Origin: Tateyamaria pelophila
GTDB lineage: Bacteria > Pseudomonadota > Alphaproteobacteria > Rhodobacterales > Rhodobacteraceae
Direction of reading: 5' to 3'
Assembly (NCBI RefSeq): GCF_019966495.1
Contig: NZ_JAIMIA010000038.1
Coordinates: 1-40,696, forward strand
DNA: 40,696 bases
Shown: positions 1 through 8,586 of the stretch, piece by piece
Position numbering within the stretch: position 1 is the first letter of the stretch
Layout: each line of letters begins with the position of its first letter
Notes under the pieces: model-generated
What the model saw: the letters and a program-made list of their open reading frames with translations, nothing else
What the model was told of the DNA's origin: nothing
The model's database searches: none
Made by a program: the position numbers and the translations under genes

Positions 1-6
1 AACGCA

Positions 7-74
7 TGATCTTCTCTCCTGAATTTTGAAACCATACCGCCACAGCGGGTTTCAAAATTCAGGAGAGAAGATCA
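7..74. repeat. 27-bp perfect inverted repeat (long hairpin)
   Basis: Positions 7-33 and 48-74 are exact reverse complements of each other around a 14-base loop. Transcribed RNA would fold into a 27-bp uninterrupted hairpin. It ends 61 bases before the start of the polysaccharide export gene. No U-tract follows on the + strand, so it is not a textbook intrinsic terminator. It could terminate an upstream gene outside the window, stabilise an mRNA end, or be a small mobile palindrome. The sequence alone does not decide. Confidence 0.9.
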
Positions 75-135
75 GAGAAAGATTCGCTGAAGCGGACCGG
101 CTAGAAGCCGGTGGCTTCGATCCATTAGGTGGAAA

Positions 136-1272
136 GTGAATTTTCCGTCATTCCGTCTGGCGCGCGTTGGTGCGGCACTGGCCATTGTTGGCATTCTTTC
201 TGCATGCGGATTGGCCCAGGTCGGCCCCAACAAAAGAGAAATCTACGAAGGCTCCGTGCAAAAGCAAGGCGACGCATTTGTTGTCACGGTCAATGACAGT
301 GTGACCCGTGCCACCGCAGTTACCCCAGCCCTGGGCTTTTCCAACAGCTTCAAGAACGCCGGTGTTCTGGGATCCGATACGATCCGCCCCGGCGACAAAC
401 TCGGCCTCACGATCTGGGAAAACGTCGATGACGGCTTGCTCGTCGGCGAAACCCAAAGCTCCACAATCCTCGAAGAAGTGCAGGTTGACGGGGATGGTTT
501 CATCTTTGTCCCTTACGCCGGGCGTATTCGGGCTGCAGACAACTCTCCCGAAGAGATTCGGCGCATCATCACGATGCGCCTCGAAGAACAAACACCCGAT
601 CCGCAGGTGCAAGTGCGCCGCCTCGCAGGCGACGGCTCGACGGTCTCCTTGATCGGATCGGTTGGCGCGCAGGGCGTTTACGCAATCGAACGCCCCACGC
701 GGACGTTGTCGACCATGCTGGCGCGGGCCGGCGGTGTGACAATCACACCGGAAATCGCACAAGTGACCGTCATTCGGGGCGGTATGCGCAGCCGCATCTG
801 GTTCCAGGATCTTTTCAAGTACCCCGAACTCGATATCGCCTTGCGGGGCGGTGACCGCATTCTTGTCGAAGAAGACACCCGCAGCTTTACAGCCATGGGC
901 GCAACGAGCGGGCAATCGCGCGTACAGTTTCGCAGCCAGGACCTGAACGCACTGGAGGCCATTGCAGAAGTGGGTGGTTTGCAGTCTTCCGCAGCTGACC
1001 CGACCGGTATTTTCGTCTTCCGTAACGAGACCGCAGCGATTTCAAATACCGTTCTTGGGCGGAGCGATCTGGTTGGTGAGCAGCGACTGATCTACGTGCT
1101 GAACCTCACCAAACCCAACGGCGTTTTCCAGGCCCGCGATTTCGTGATCCGCGATGGTGACACGGTTTTTGTAACAGAAGCGCCCTACACCCAGTTCACC
1201 AAAGTGCTTTCGGCCCTGACCGGCCCCCTGACGTCAGCCGATTCGATTGTGAACATCGCGACAGGTTACTGA
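136..1272 (+). CDS. Polysaccharide export outer-membrane lipoprotein (Wza/KpsD family)
   Basis: 378-residue protein of the outer-membrane polysaccharide export family, which forms the exit channel for capsule or exopolysaccharide. The N-terminus is a lipoprotein signal: basic residues, a hydrophobic stretch, then a lipobox ILSAC with the lipidated cysteine at residue 24. A Poly_export region follows at about 78-165 (IRPGDKLGLTIWE start). Two SLBB-like segments follow at about 168-250 and 250-350. The start is GTG at 136, chosen because AGGTGG sits 4-9 bases upstream and the signal peptide begins there. The next gene begins 13 bases after the stop and encodes a KpsC-like enzyme, so both probably serve one capsule-type polysaccharide. 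Transport ATPase and permease genes (KpsMTE-like) are not in the window. The family is clear; whether it acts in a Kps-type or another export route is inference. Confidence 0.9.
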   Translation: MNFPSFRLARVGAALAIVGILSACGLAQVGPNKREIYEGSVQKQGDAFVVTVNDSVTRATAVTPALGFSNSFKNAGVLGSDTIRPGDKLGLTIWENVDDGLLVGETQSSTILEEVQVDGDGFIFVPYAGRIRAADNSPEEIRRIITMRLEEQTPDPQVQVRRLAGDGSTVSLIGSVGAQGVYAIERPTRTLSTMLARAGGVTITPEIAQVTVIRGGMRSRIWFQDLFKYPELDIALRGGDRILVEEDTRSFTAMGATSGQSRVQFRSQDLNALEAIAEVGGLQSSAADPTGIFVFRNETAAISNTVLGRSDLVGEQRLIYVLNLTKPNGVFQARDFVIRDGDTVFVTEAPYTQFTKVLSALTGPLTSADSIVNIATGY

Positions 1273-1285
1273 TCTGAAAACTGAC

Positions 1286-3298
1286 GTGACGGACATGTCA
1301 GCGTCTGCCGCCGGACCAGAAAAGGCCCGGCGGCTTTTCGTTTTTAATGGTGGCTTTCTGACCCAATCGCGGGTGCGGCGTATTCTGGCTCTGGCCGACT
1401 ACAAGGTATCGCTGGGCCGGCCCAAGGCAGGCGATCTGATCGGGATATGGGGCAACTCACCCACGGCACATCGCGGCATCGCCGTGGCTGCGCGATACAA
1501 TGCCAAATTGGTGCGCGTCGAAGATGCCTTTTTGCGGTCGGTGTTTACCGGACGTGATGGCAGCCCACCTTTGGGCCTGTTGATCGACCACAAAGGCGTT
1601 CATTTCGACCCCAGTCACCCCTCCGATCTCGAAGAGTTGCTCGCAACTCATCCACTTGACGACACTGCCTTGCTCGACCGCGCCCGCGGCGCAATCGCGC
1701 GGATCAAAGAGGCCCATCTGAGCAAATACACCTGTTTCGAACCCGAAGCGGTCGTGCCCTCCCCCGGCTATGTGCTGGTGATCGACCAGACCAGGGGCGA
1801 TGCATCCGTTACTGCCTCAGGTGCAGATCGAAACCGATTCCTTGAAATGCTGTTCGTCGCGCAAGAGGAGCATCCCGGCGCGCGCATCGTGATCAAGGCC
1901 CATCCTGAAACAGCACAAGGCCATCGTCCGGGCTATTTCACACAAAGCGATGCCAGTCAGGGGGTCAGCTTCCTCAGTGCCCCAGTCAGCCCATGGACCC
2001 TGATGGAGGGTGCCATTGCCGTCTACACAGTGTCGTCCGGGCTGGGCTTCGAGGCCATTCTGGCAGGGCACAAACCGCGTGTTTTCGGCCAGCCATTTTA
2101 CGCGGGCTGGGGTCTGACACAGGATGAATTTCCTGTACAGCGTCGGCAGCGCGGCCTGACGCGCGCGCAACTCTTTGCGGCGGCGATGATCCTTTATCCC
2201 AAATGGTACGATCCCTGTCGCGATTGCCTCTGCGACTGCGAAACGGCTATCGAAGCTCTCGCCGCCGAGACCCGAAGCTGGCGCGAGGATCATCGCGGAT
2301 GGGTCGCCAGTGGCATGCGCCTATGGAAACGTGGACCTTTGCAAAAGGTCTTTGGTCGCTACAAAGCGATTTCATTTCAGGACGACCCGGCCAAGGCAAG
2401 CGCCAGCGGTCGCCCCTGGATGGTTTGGGCAGGCAAAGCGGAGCAAGAACACAGAACAGCCGTTCGCGTCGAAGACGGTTTCCTGCGTTCGCGGGGATTG
2501 GGCGCAGAACTGGTGCCACCATTGTCTTTGGTGACGGACGATCTGGGTATCTACTATGATCCAACGCGTCCCAGCCGTTTGGAAAACCTGATCCGGTCCC
2601 GCCGGTCACTCCGCCCGGATCAAGCGCTTCGCGCGGAACGCCTGATCGCAGCACTGAAGAAAAATGCCGTGAGTAAATATAACCTTGGCGGCACAATGCC
2701 TGAATTTCCGCCAGGACCGCGCGTTCTGGTCGTCGGACAGGTCGAAGACGACGCATCCATCCGTCTCGGAGCAGGCGCAATTTCAACGAACGGTGCCTTG
2801 TTGGAAGCTGCCCGAGCCGCGCATCCGGGTGCAACGCTGATCTACAAACCGCACCCCGACGTCGAGGCAGGCCTGCGCAGCGGACACTGCGATGCAAGTG
2901 CTCTCGCAGATGTCGTCGCCAATCGGGCCGATATTACACAGCTTTTGGATGCGGCCGGAACGGTATGGACAATGACGTCGCTGGCCGGGTTCGAAGCCCT
3001 GCTGCGCGGCGTTCATGTGGTAACCACAGGCGCGCCTTTTTATGCGGGTTGGGGTTTGACCGAGGATCTCGGCGAGGTCCCACCGCGCCGCCGGGAGGAT
3101 ATCTCGCTGCTGGGCCTCGTCCATGCGACCTTGATCGATTATCCGCGCTACTACGATCCCGTCAGCGGGCTGCCTTGCCCTGTCGAAGTCATCGTGGAAC
3201 GGCTTGCGAACGGCCCATTGCCCCATCCGGGTCTGGTCAATCGCCTTTTATCCAAGGCACAAGGCGTGCTAGCCAGCCGTGCGCATCTCTGGCGGTAA
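1286..3298 (+). CDS. kpsC: Capsular polysaccharide beta-Kdo transferase KpsC-like
   Basis: 670-residue two-domain protein of the KpsC family, close to the usual length of about 675. KpsC builds the beta-linked Kdo linker on a lysophospholipid anchor for group 2-type capsules, acting at the cytoplasmic face of the inner membrane. The two halves are internal duplicates. RVEDAFLRS (77-85) is matched by RVEDGFLRS (394-402), IKAHPE (203-208) by YKPHPD (520-525), and FYAGWGLT (271-278) by the same eight residues at 585-592. In E. coli KpsC the two halves carry different linkage specificities. The start is taken at GTG 1286; ATG 1295 is an alternative. It follows the export lipoprotein by 13 bases, so the two are probably co-transcribed. 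It ends 2 bases from the convergent ribD stop, leaving no room for a separate terminator. Confidence 0.92.
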   Translation: MTDMSASAAGPEKARRLFVFNGGFLTQSRVRRILALADYKVSLGRPKAGDLIGIWGNSPTAHRGIAVAARYNAKLVRVEDAFLRSVFTGRDGSPPLGLLIDHKGVHFDPSHPSDLEELLATHPLDDTALLDRARGAIARIKEAHLSKYTCFEPEAVVPSPGYVLVIDQTRGDASVTASGADRNRFLEMLFVAQEEHPGARIVIKAHPETAQGHRPGYFTQSDASQGVSFLSAPVSPWTLMEGAIAVYTVSSGLGFEAILAGHKPRVFGQPFYAGWGLTQDEFPVQRRQRGLTRAQLFAAAMILYPKWYDPCRDCLCDCETAIEALAAETRSWREDHRGWVASGMRLWKRGPLQKVFGRYKAISFQDDPAKASASGRPWMVWAGKAEQEHRTAVRVEDGFLRSRGLGAELVPPLSLVTDDLGIYYDPTRPSRLENLIRSRRSLRPDQALRAERLIAALKKNAVSKYNLGGTMPEFPPGPRVLVVGQVEDDASIRLGAGAISTNGALLEAARAAHPGATLIYKPHPDVEAGLRSGHCDASALADVVANRADITQLLDAAGTVWTMTSLAGFEALLRGVHVVTTGAPFYAGWGLTEDLGEVPPRRREDISLLGLVHATLIDYPRYYDPVSGLPCPVEVIVERLANGPLPHPGLVNRLLSKAQGVLASRAHLWR

Positions 3299-3300
3299 GC

Positions 3301-4404
3301 TCAACGCGAGGCGCGCGCCCATTCATGGCAGATGTCGCCGCCGACGGGCCGGACAGACAGCAGATCAAACCGGGCTGCATCGGCAAGCTTGCCAAGACCG
3401 AGCGCACCCACATTCGGCAACCCTTCCGCGCCAATGGTCAGGCCCGCCGTAAAGCCAACCAGCCGGTCCACCAAATCCGCTTCGATCATCGAAGCCGCCA
3501 GCGCGCTGCCACCTTCACAGAACACGCGCGTCATCCCAAACTCTGCCAACGCGTGCAACACGCTGCGCGGGTCCAATTGATTGCCGCTGTTGGCGCAGAG
3601 CAAAAGATGTGCCCCAAGATCGCGCCAGACATCCTGCAAGGTCGGGTCCGCATCCGGCCCATGGCACATCAGCACGGGCACATCCTGCGCCGTGCGGGCC
3701 AGCGTTCCCATCAACGGCACATCCAGACGCCGCGAAACGATCACGCGCGCCGGTTGTCTGGAGATACCCAGATCACGGACCGTCAGCGACGGATCGTCCT
3801 GACGTGCCGTGCCGCCGCCGACCATCACCGCATCATGACGCGCGCGCATTGCATGGACGGCGCGCCGGGCATGTGGCCCGGTGATCCACTTGCTTTCGCC
3901 CGTGCCGGTGGCGATGCGCCCATCAAAGCTGTTGGCCAGCTTGAGTGTCACAAAGGGGCGCTCCTGTTCTGTTTTCAGGAAGAATCCGGCCAGATCCGCA
4001 GCGGCGATGTCCGTGCAAAGCCCGGTTTCTACGGCAATGCCCGCAGCACGCAACATCCGAAGGCCAGCACCATTGACCCGTGGGTCGCGATCTTCGATGG
4101 CGACGATAACGCGCGCCACGCGCGCCGCAATCAACGCCTCTGCGCAAGGGGGGGTCTGGCCGTGGTGAGCGCAGGGCTCCAACGTCACATAGACGTCCGC
4201 CCCCTGCGCTGCGGCACCGGCCTGCGCCAACGCTTCGGTTTCGGCATGGGGCCTGCCGCCCGGTTGCGTCCAACCACGCCCGACAATGCGGCCCTTGTTG
4301 ACGATCACACAACCGACCGCCGGGTTCGGGGCCGCGTTACCCTGCCCACGCCTTCCAAGGCTGAGCGCGAGCTGCATGAAGCGTGTGTCGTGCGTCGCGG
4401 TCAC
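3301..4404 (-). CDS. ribD: Bifunctional riboflavin deaminase/reductase RibD
   Basis: 367-residue cytosolic enzyme for the second and third steps of riboflavin synthesis. It deaminates the diaminopyrimidine product of GTP cyclohydrolase II, then reduces the ribosyl chain. The N-terminal deaminase domain (about 1-145) has the zinc site: H53-A-E55 in a PHAETEAL motif, and C78 and C87 in a PC-(8)-C arrangement. The C-terminal reductase domain (about 148-365) carries the dihydrofolate-reductase-like region with [13 protein letters not shown] and FCEGGS motifs. The start is GTG at 4404, overlapping the nrdR stop by four bases (GTGA), so translation is probably coupled. The nrdR-ribD order is common in alphaproteobacteria. 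Nothing in the sequence is unusual. Confidence 0.96.
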   Translation of the reverse strand: MTATHDTRFMQLALSLGRRGQGNAAPNPAVGCVIVNKGRIVGRGWTQPGGRPHAETEALAQAGAAAQGADVYVTLEPCAHHGQTPPCAEALIAARVARVIVAIEDRDPRVNGAGLRMLRAAGIAVETGLCTDIAAADLAGFFLKTEQERPFVTLKLANSFDGRIATGTGESKWITGPHARRAVHAMRARHDAVMVGGGTARQDDPSLTVRDLGISRQPARVIVSRRLDVPLMGTLARTAQDVPVLMCHGPDADPTLQDVWRDLGAHLLLCANSGNQLDPRSVLHALAEFGMTRVFCEGGSALAASMIEADLVDRLVGFTAGLTIGAEGLPNVGALGLGKLADAARFDLLSVRPVGGDICHEWARASR

Positions 4405-4871
4405 TCTTCTTCGGGCGCGGGATCGGGTCGAAGTTCGGCGACGAATTTGTCAAAGTCATCGGCCGCCTGGAAATTCTTGTAGACACTGGCAAACCGCACA
4501 TAGGCCACTGTGTCGATACGCTGAAGCGCCTCCATCACGATCTCACCAATCTGTTTTGACTGGATGTCCGTCTCGCCCATGGATTCCAGACGGCGAACAA
4601 TGCCCGAAATCATCTGGTCGATCCGCTCGGGATCAATCGGGCGTTTCTGCATGGAAATACGGATCGAGCGTTCGAGTTTGTCGCGATCAAAGTCTTCACG
4701 CTTGCCGTTGGATTTGATGACGACGAGGTCACGCAACTGCACGCGTTCATATGTGGTGAACCGTCCACCACAGGCGGGGCAAAAGCGGCGGCGACGGATC
4801 GAAACATGATCCTCCGCAGGCCGACTGTCTTTCACCTGAGTGTCGATATTTCCACAAAACGGACAGCGCAT
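4401..4871 (-). CDS. nrdR: Transcriptional repressor NrdR
   Basis: 156-residue repressor of ribonucleotide reductase genes that senses ATP/dATP. The N-terminal zinc ribbon has four cysteines (C3, C6, C31, C34), followed by the FTTYER motif. An ATP-cone domain covers about 49-139 with the basic [15 protein letters not shown] start. Length and domain order are those of the family. It is the first gene of the nrdR-ribD pair. No nrd gene and no clear NrdR box were seen in the window, so its targets lie elsewhere. A purine-rich AAGGGGATAGG ribosome-binding stretch precedes the ATG. Confidence 0.97.
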   Translation of the reverse strand: MRCPFCGNIDTQVKDSRPAEDHVSIRRRRFCPACGGRFTTYERVQLRDLVVIKSNGKREDFDRDKLERSIRISMQKRPIDPERIDQMISGIVRRLESMGETDIQSKQIGEIVMEALQRIDTVAYVRFASVYKNFQAADDFDKFVAELRPDPAPEEE

Positions 4872-4970
4872 GGCCTATCCCCTTCTCGTTCATCCCGCCT
4901 ATGGTAGGGTATTGCCCCCACTCCACGAAACTATAGGAGGTCGTCTAGGTTTTGGGTAGAGGAGAAATGA

Positions 4971-4989
4971 CACAGCTAAATAAGCTGTG
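4971..4989 (-). terminator. Possible hairpin terminator after the small exported protein
   Basis: A 7-bp perfect stem (4971-4977 with 4983-4989, loop of five) lies 12 bases beyond the stop of the exported-protein gene on the minus strand. On that strand it is followed by TCATTTCT, a weak U-rich tract. It is a candidate terminator only. Confidence 0.35.
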
Positions 4990-5000
4990 CCCATCCTGTA

Positions 5001-5441
5001 TCAGGGACGCACCAAATTGCCGTTGGGCAGGCGAATGCGGACACGTCGCGCAGGTTCGCCAAAGCAAAGCGCATTCGCCATTCCCACCGATGCTCTCTTG
5101 CCTGCCTCGCGCACGCCGGACGAATATGTTGTGAAAGAGTCCGGCACCGGCTGTGTCGTGAACACGATGCCGACGCGCCCGGGAACGTTCTGCGATGGCC
5201 CACGGGCTACTTTGATGTACAGATCGCCCCGCTGCACTCCCATGACGCGTGTCGTAAAGATACCGGCCGCACACCACAGCTGTTGACCACCTGCCCCATC
5301 CGCTTCAATTACCTCGAAACTCGTCGCGTCGATCGGAAAAACAGGAATTGTAAAGCGCTCCAGTAACGGAAAGCCAAACGCATCCGCGTTTGCAAAGGTC
5401 GAGACAGCAATCACCGCAGCAAGAGCCAAAGATTTATACAT
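5001..5441 (-). CDS. Small exported protein of unknown function
   Basis: 146-residue protein, family not recognised. The N-terminus is a clear Sec signal peptide (MYKSLALAAVIAVS then FANADA, predicted cut after residue 21), so the mature protein is about 125 residues and periplasmic or secreted. Two cysteines (in QLWCAAG and ANALCFGEP) could form a disulfide. The C-terminus is basic (RRVRIRLPNGNLVRP). The start at 5441 is chosen over the longer frame (to 5498) because AAGGAG lies about seven bases upstream and the signal peptide begins there. It stands alone between nrdR and yjbQ on the same strand, with about 90 bases upstream for a promoter. No function can be assigned. Confidence 0.75.
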   Translation of the reverse strand: MYKSLALAAVIAVSTFANADAFGFPLLERFTIPVFPIDATSFEVIEADGAGGQQLWCAAGIFTTRVMGVQRGDLYIKVARGPSQNVPGRVGIVFTTQPVPDSFTTYSSGVREAGKRASVGMANALCFGEPARRVRIRLPNGNLVRP

Positions 5442-5534
5442 GGAACCGCTCCTTGTTCGCGCTCCAGAATACGGCACTTTTGAAAGATTGATAGTCACAG
5501 CCGCATCAAAGCAAGAATTTTGCGATCTGGATCT

Positions 5535-5942
5535 TTACGCCAAGTGAGCGACGACATGGCGGGTCTGAGCCACGTCCCGGTGCTCAAACAGATAGATGCC
5601 CTGCCATGTTCCCAGCAACGGGCGGCCGCTTGCGACGGGAATGCTCAGGCTGACAGGAAGCAGCGCCGCCTTGATATGAGCGGGCATGTCATCAGGGCCT
5701 TCATAGGTGTGGGTCAGGTACGACATGCTTGGATCGGTGCTGGGTGGGACAAGCCGCCTGAGAAAGTTGGTGAGGTCCGCTTGCACTTCAGGGTCCGCGT
5801 TTTCCTGAATCAGGAGCGAACAGGATGTGTGCCTGACAAACAGGGAGAGCAGACCATCGCCTTTACACCAGTCGAGGACATCGCGGGTGAATTCATAAAG
5901 CCCCTGGCCACGGGTCTGAACTGTAAACGCTGTTTGATTCAT
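5535..5942 (-). CDS. yjbQ: YjbQ family protein (UPF0047)
   Basis: 135-residue single-domain protein of the YjbQ/UPF0047 family. Members form compact trimers, and weak thiamine-phosphate synthase activity has been reported for some. Conserved signatures visible are VRHTSCSLLIQENADP (about 37-52), PDDMPAHIKAAL (about 83-94) and LLGTWQGIYLFEHRD (about 109-123). The histidines of HTS, PAH and EHRD match the family's putative metal or active site. It is separated by 21 bases from the upstream hlyU-like gene and is probably co-transcribed with it. The physiological role is not settled for the family. Confidence 0.92.
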   Translation of the reverse strand: MNQTAFTVQTRGQGLYEFTRDVLDWCKGDGLLSLFVRHTSCSLLIQENADPEVQADLTNFLRRLVPPSTDPSMSYLTHTYEGPDDMPAHIKAALLPVSLSIPVASGRPLLGTWQGIYLFEHRDVAQTRHVVAHLA

Positions 5943-5963
5943 GTCGCTGGAACAGGCCCCGGA

Positions 5964-6233
5964 TCAGCGAAAAATCTTGTCGCCTTGCTGATCAATCATC
6001 TGCTTTGCTTTGGAAATCGACGCCGCTTCGGCATCTGACAAATCGCTCATGGTGTCTGCCCGGATCAGGCTATGGGTGAGCGTCTGTCCGTCCACATCCT
6101 TCTCAATCCGTGCGCCAACCCGATAGTCGTTGCCCTCGCGCTGCGGCTCTGCCGTGATGCGATAGCCTTCGTATTCTTCGACTGTCGGTTCCGGCGGCGG
6201 GCTTGCGCCAAAGAGTTTCTTGAACAGTGACAT
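5964..6233 (-). CDS. HlyU family protein
   Basis: 89-residue protein of the HlyU family (named after a Vibrio haemolysin regulator, though most alphaproteobacterial members have no tested function). The N-terminal MSLFKKLFG helix, the central YEGYRITAEP segment, HSLIRADT and the C-terminal KAKQMIDQQGDKIF are typical of the family. It lies upstream of yjbQ in the same direction. Calling it a transcription regulator would rest on the family name alone, since this short form has no obvious helix-turn-helix. Confidence 0.85.
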   Translation of the reverse strand: MSLFKKLFGASPPPEPTVEEYEGYRITAEPQREGNDYRVGARIEKDVDGQTLTHSLIRADTMSDLSDAEAASISKAKQMIDQQGDKIFR

Positions 6234-6261
6234 AAGACTCTCTCTTGTTTTGCTCTGCTGG

Positions 6262-6384
6262 TCAGTTTGCCACTACTGACACGATACGGTCAAACGCCCC
6301 AAAGGCAATCGGTTGTCTTTTGAACCCAAAGCCCGTCATTGCTCCGCAAATCTCGGCGTCTCGAATAGTCTCCAGTGTGCGCAC
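6262..6384 (-). CDS. Candidate small ORF or gene remnant downstream of rpoD
   Basis: A 40-codon reading frame from GTG 6384 to TGA 6262. The same frame is open back to 6432, giving 56 sense codons. The peptide has a mixed, protein-like composition: acidic and charged at first (RTLETIRDAEICG), then GFGFKRQPIAFGAFDR and a hydrophobic end. No good ribosome-binding site precedes it, and an ATG (MTGFGF) within it gives a shorter alternative of 25 codons. It may be the 3' end of a decayed gene or chance. It is not recognised. Confidence 0.2.
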   Translation of the reverse strand: MRTLETIRDAEICGAMTGFGFKRQPIAFGAFDRIVSVVAN

Positions 6385-6471
6385 GTCTTGCCGCAGTCCA
6401 AACGTTCCAAGGGCAAATGTCCTAATGGACGGTCATCCAGTGACAACCGTCCAACAGGCGCATTTCAACCT

Positions 6472-8454
6472 TCACTGATCGAGGAAAGACCGCAACTTGC
6501 GCGACCGGCTTGGATGCTTGAGCTTGCGCAGAGCTTTCGCTTCGATCTGCCGGATACGTTCACGGGTCACGCTGAACTGCTGGCCCACTTCTTCCAGCGT
6601 GTGATCCGTGTTCATACCGATGCCGAAACGCATGCGCAGCACGCGTTCTTCGCGCGGTGTCAGCGAGGCAAGCACGCGTGTCGTCGTTTCCTTGAGGTTT
6701 TCCTGAATGGCGCTGTCCAGCGGCAGCACGGCATTCTTGTCCTCGATGAAATCGCCAAGCTGGCTATCTTCCTCGTCGCCGATAGGCGTTTCCAGCGAAA
6801 TCGGCTCCTTGGCGATCTTCATCACCTTGCGAACCTTTTCCAAAGGCATTTGCAGTTTCTCTGCCAATTCCTCGGGCGTCGGTTCGCGACCGATTTCATG
6901 CAGCATCTGGCGACCCGTACGGACCAGTTTGTTGATCGTTTCGATCATATGCACCGGAATACGGATCGTACGCGCCTGATCCGCGATGGAGCGCGTGATC
7001 GCCTGACGAATCCACCACGTCGCATAGGTGCTGAATTTATACCCGCGACGGTATTCAAATTTATCCACCGCCTTCATCAGGCCGATGTTGCCTTCCTGAA
7101 TGAGGTCAAGAAACTGCAAACCACGGTTGGTGTATTTCTTGGCAATCGAGATGACGAGGCGCAGGTTGGCTTCGACCATTTCTTTCTTGGCCTGCCGGGC
7201 TTCCTTCTCGCCCTTCTGAACCTGCTGCACGATGCGACGAAATTCAGAAATATCCAGACCGACATATTGACCAACAAGTGCCATTTCAGCGCGCAGCTCT
7301 TCAACCTTGTCGGTGGAGCGTTCAATGAACATCTGCCAGCCGCGACCCGTCTTGCCGCCCATCTCTTCGAGCCAGCCGGGATCAAGTTCGCGGCCACGGT
7401 AGGCATCAACGAATTCCTTGCGGTTGATACGGGCCTGGTCGGCCAGTTTAACGATGGAGCTGTCGATCTGCATGATCCGGCGGTTGATGCCATAGAGCTG
7501 ATCGATCAAGGCTTCGATCCGATTGTTGTGCAGGTGCAGTTCGTTCACCAGCAAAACGATTTCGGAGCGCAGTTTCTGGTAGATTTCTTCCTCGCCCGTG
7601 CTGAACGAGCTGTCTTCGTTGAGGGTCGCCGAAATCCGGCTGTCCTGCATCTCGCTCAACTTGGCATAGTCATCGGCGATGATGTCGAGCGCTTCGAGGA
7701 CTTGAGGCTTGAGCGCCGCCTCCATGGCGGCAAGCGACATGTTGGCCTGTTCGTCTTCGTCATCATCGTCGTCTTTGGCGATCGGATTTCCGTCGGCATC
7801 CAGTTCAGGGCTTGCCTCGGATTTCTGTTCCGTGGTCGCTGATGCTTCGACGACAGGTTCCTGAACGTCACCCTCTTCGCCCATCTGGTTGCCGAATGTG
7901 GCCTCAAGATCGATCACATCCCGCAGAAGGATGTCTTCGGACAAAAGCTCGTCGCGCCAGATCGTGATGGCCTGGAACGTCAGCGGGCTTTCGCACAGGC
8001 CCGCGATCATCGTGTTGCGCCCGGCCTCGATCCGCTTGGCGATGGCAATTTCGCCTTCGCGGCTCAGTAATTCGACGCTGCCCATCTCGCGCAGGTACAT
8101 CCGTACGGGATCGTCCGTTCGGTCCAGCTTTTCCTGGCCCGTGGATCCCAGCGTCAGATCACGCGTGCCTTCGGTCGTGGCCACATCGGTCGAGCCTTTC
8201 TGCTCTTCCTCTTCAGCCTCTTCATCTTCGATAATGTTGATGCCCATTTCAGACAACATCGACATGACGTCTTCGATCTGTTCTGAGCTTACCTGATCCG
8301 GTGGCAGCACCGTGTTGAGCTGATCATAGGTGATGTACCCTTTTTCGCGGGCCTCGCCGATCATCTTCTTGACCGCCGCTTGACTCATATCAAGCGAGTG
8401 TCCGGTATCCTGATCGTCGTTCTTGACGTCTTCGTTCGTGTCTTTCGCGGCCAT
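6472..8454 (-). CDS. rpoD: RNA polymerase primary sigma factor RpoD
   Basis: 660-residue housekeeping sigma-70 factor. Region 1.1 is at the N-terminus ([21 protein letters not shown]). A long acidic, variable segment (about 185-235, rich in D and E) precedes the non-conserved region. Regions 2.1-2.4 are at about 420-495 ([28 protein letters not shown]). Region 3 follows, and region 4.2 forms the C-terminal helix-turn-helix ([30 protein letters not shown]). Two consecutive ATGs exist at 8457 and 8454. The second is preferred because the AAGGAG site would lie only three bases from the first. It lies 132 bases downstream of dnaG on the same strand, the remnant of the classic macromolecular synthesis operon, without rpsU. 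Confidence 0.97.
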   Translation of the reverse strand: MAAKDTNEDVKNDDQDTGHSLDMSQAAVKKMIGEAREKGYITYDQLNTVLPPDQVSSEQIEDVMSMLSEMGINIIEDEEAEEEEQKGSTDVATTEGTRDLTLGSTGQEKLDRTDDPVRMYLREMGSVELLSREGEIAIAKRIEAGRNTMIAGLCESPLTFQAITIWRDELLSEDILLRDVIDLEATFGNQMGEEGDVQEPVVEASATTEQKSEASPELDADGNPIAKDDDDDEDEQANMSLAAMEAALKPQVLEALDIIADDYAKLSEMQDSRISATLNEDSSFSTGEEEIYQKLRSEIVLLVNELHLHNNRIEALIDQLYGINRRIMQIDSSIVKLADQARINRKEFVDAYRGRELDPGWLEEMGGKTGRGWQMFIERSTDKVEELRAEMALVGQYVGLDISEFRRIVQQVQKGEKEARQAKKEMVEANLRLVISIAKKYTNRGLQFLDLIQEGNIGLMKAVDKFEYRRGYKFSTYATWWIRQAITRSIADQARTIRIPVHMIETINKLVRTGRQMLHEIGREPTPEELAEKLQMPLEKVRKVMKIAKEPISLETPIGDEEDSQLGDFIEDKNAVLPLDSAIQENLKETTTRVLASLTPREERVLRMRFGIGMNTDHTLEEVGQQFSVTRERIRQIEAKALRKLKHPSRSRKLRSFLDQ

Positions 8455-8482
8455 CATGGGCTCCTTTACCGGGGCTCCTCAG

Positions 8483-8506
8483 TGATTCGCTGATAAAAAC
8501 GAATCA
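8483..8506. repeat. Inverted repeat in the dnaG-rpoD spacer
   Basis: Seven-base arms TGATTCG/CGAATCA (8483-8489 and 8500-8506) enclose a ten-base A-rich loop within the 132-base spacer between dnaG and rpoD. It could be an mRNA processing or regulatory hairpin controlling rpoD relative to dnaG, or a dyad operator in a separate rpoD promoter. It is only a structural observation. Confidence 0.4.
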
Positions 8507-8586
8507 GTCAGGGAATCATTCATGCCTTTTGAGCGATTCGCCACCCGTGTAGCTTCATTTTCTTAAGGTTTCGCGGCCAAAACGCA

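Noticed and set aside
1-135. Invertible promoter switch at the 27-bp inverted repeat
   Set aside because: The arms enclose only 14 bases, too short to carry a promoter for inversion, and no recombinase is nearby.
3301-4482. Long plus-strand frame (2965-4482) over ribD
   Set aside because: It is an antisense shadow of the clearly recognisable ribD and of the kpsC end, with arginine- and histidine-rich composition and no motifs.
4968-5134. Plus-strand cysteine-containing ORF with a fair ribosome-binding site
   Set aside because: It lies antisense to the 3' half of the exported-protein gene, which has a better start and a signal peptide. The initial CPSC arrangement is likely the reverse reading of that gene and its hairpin.
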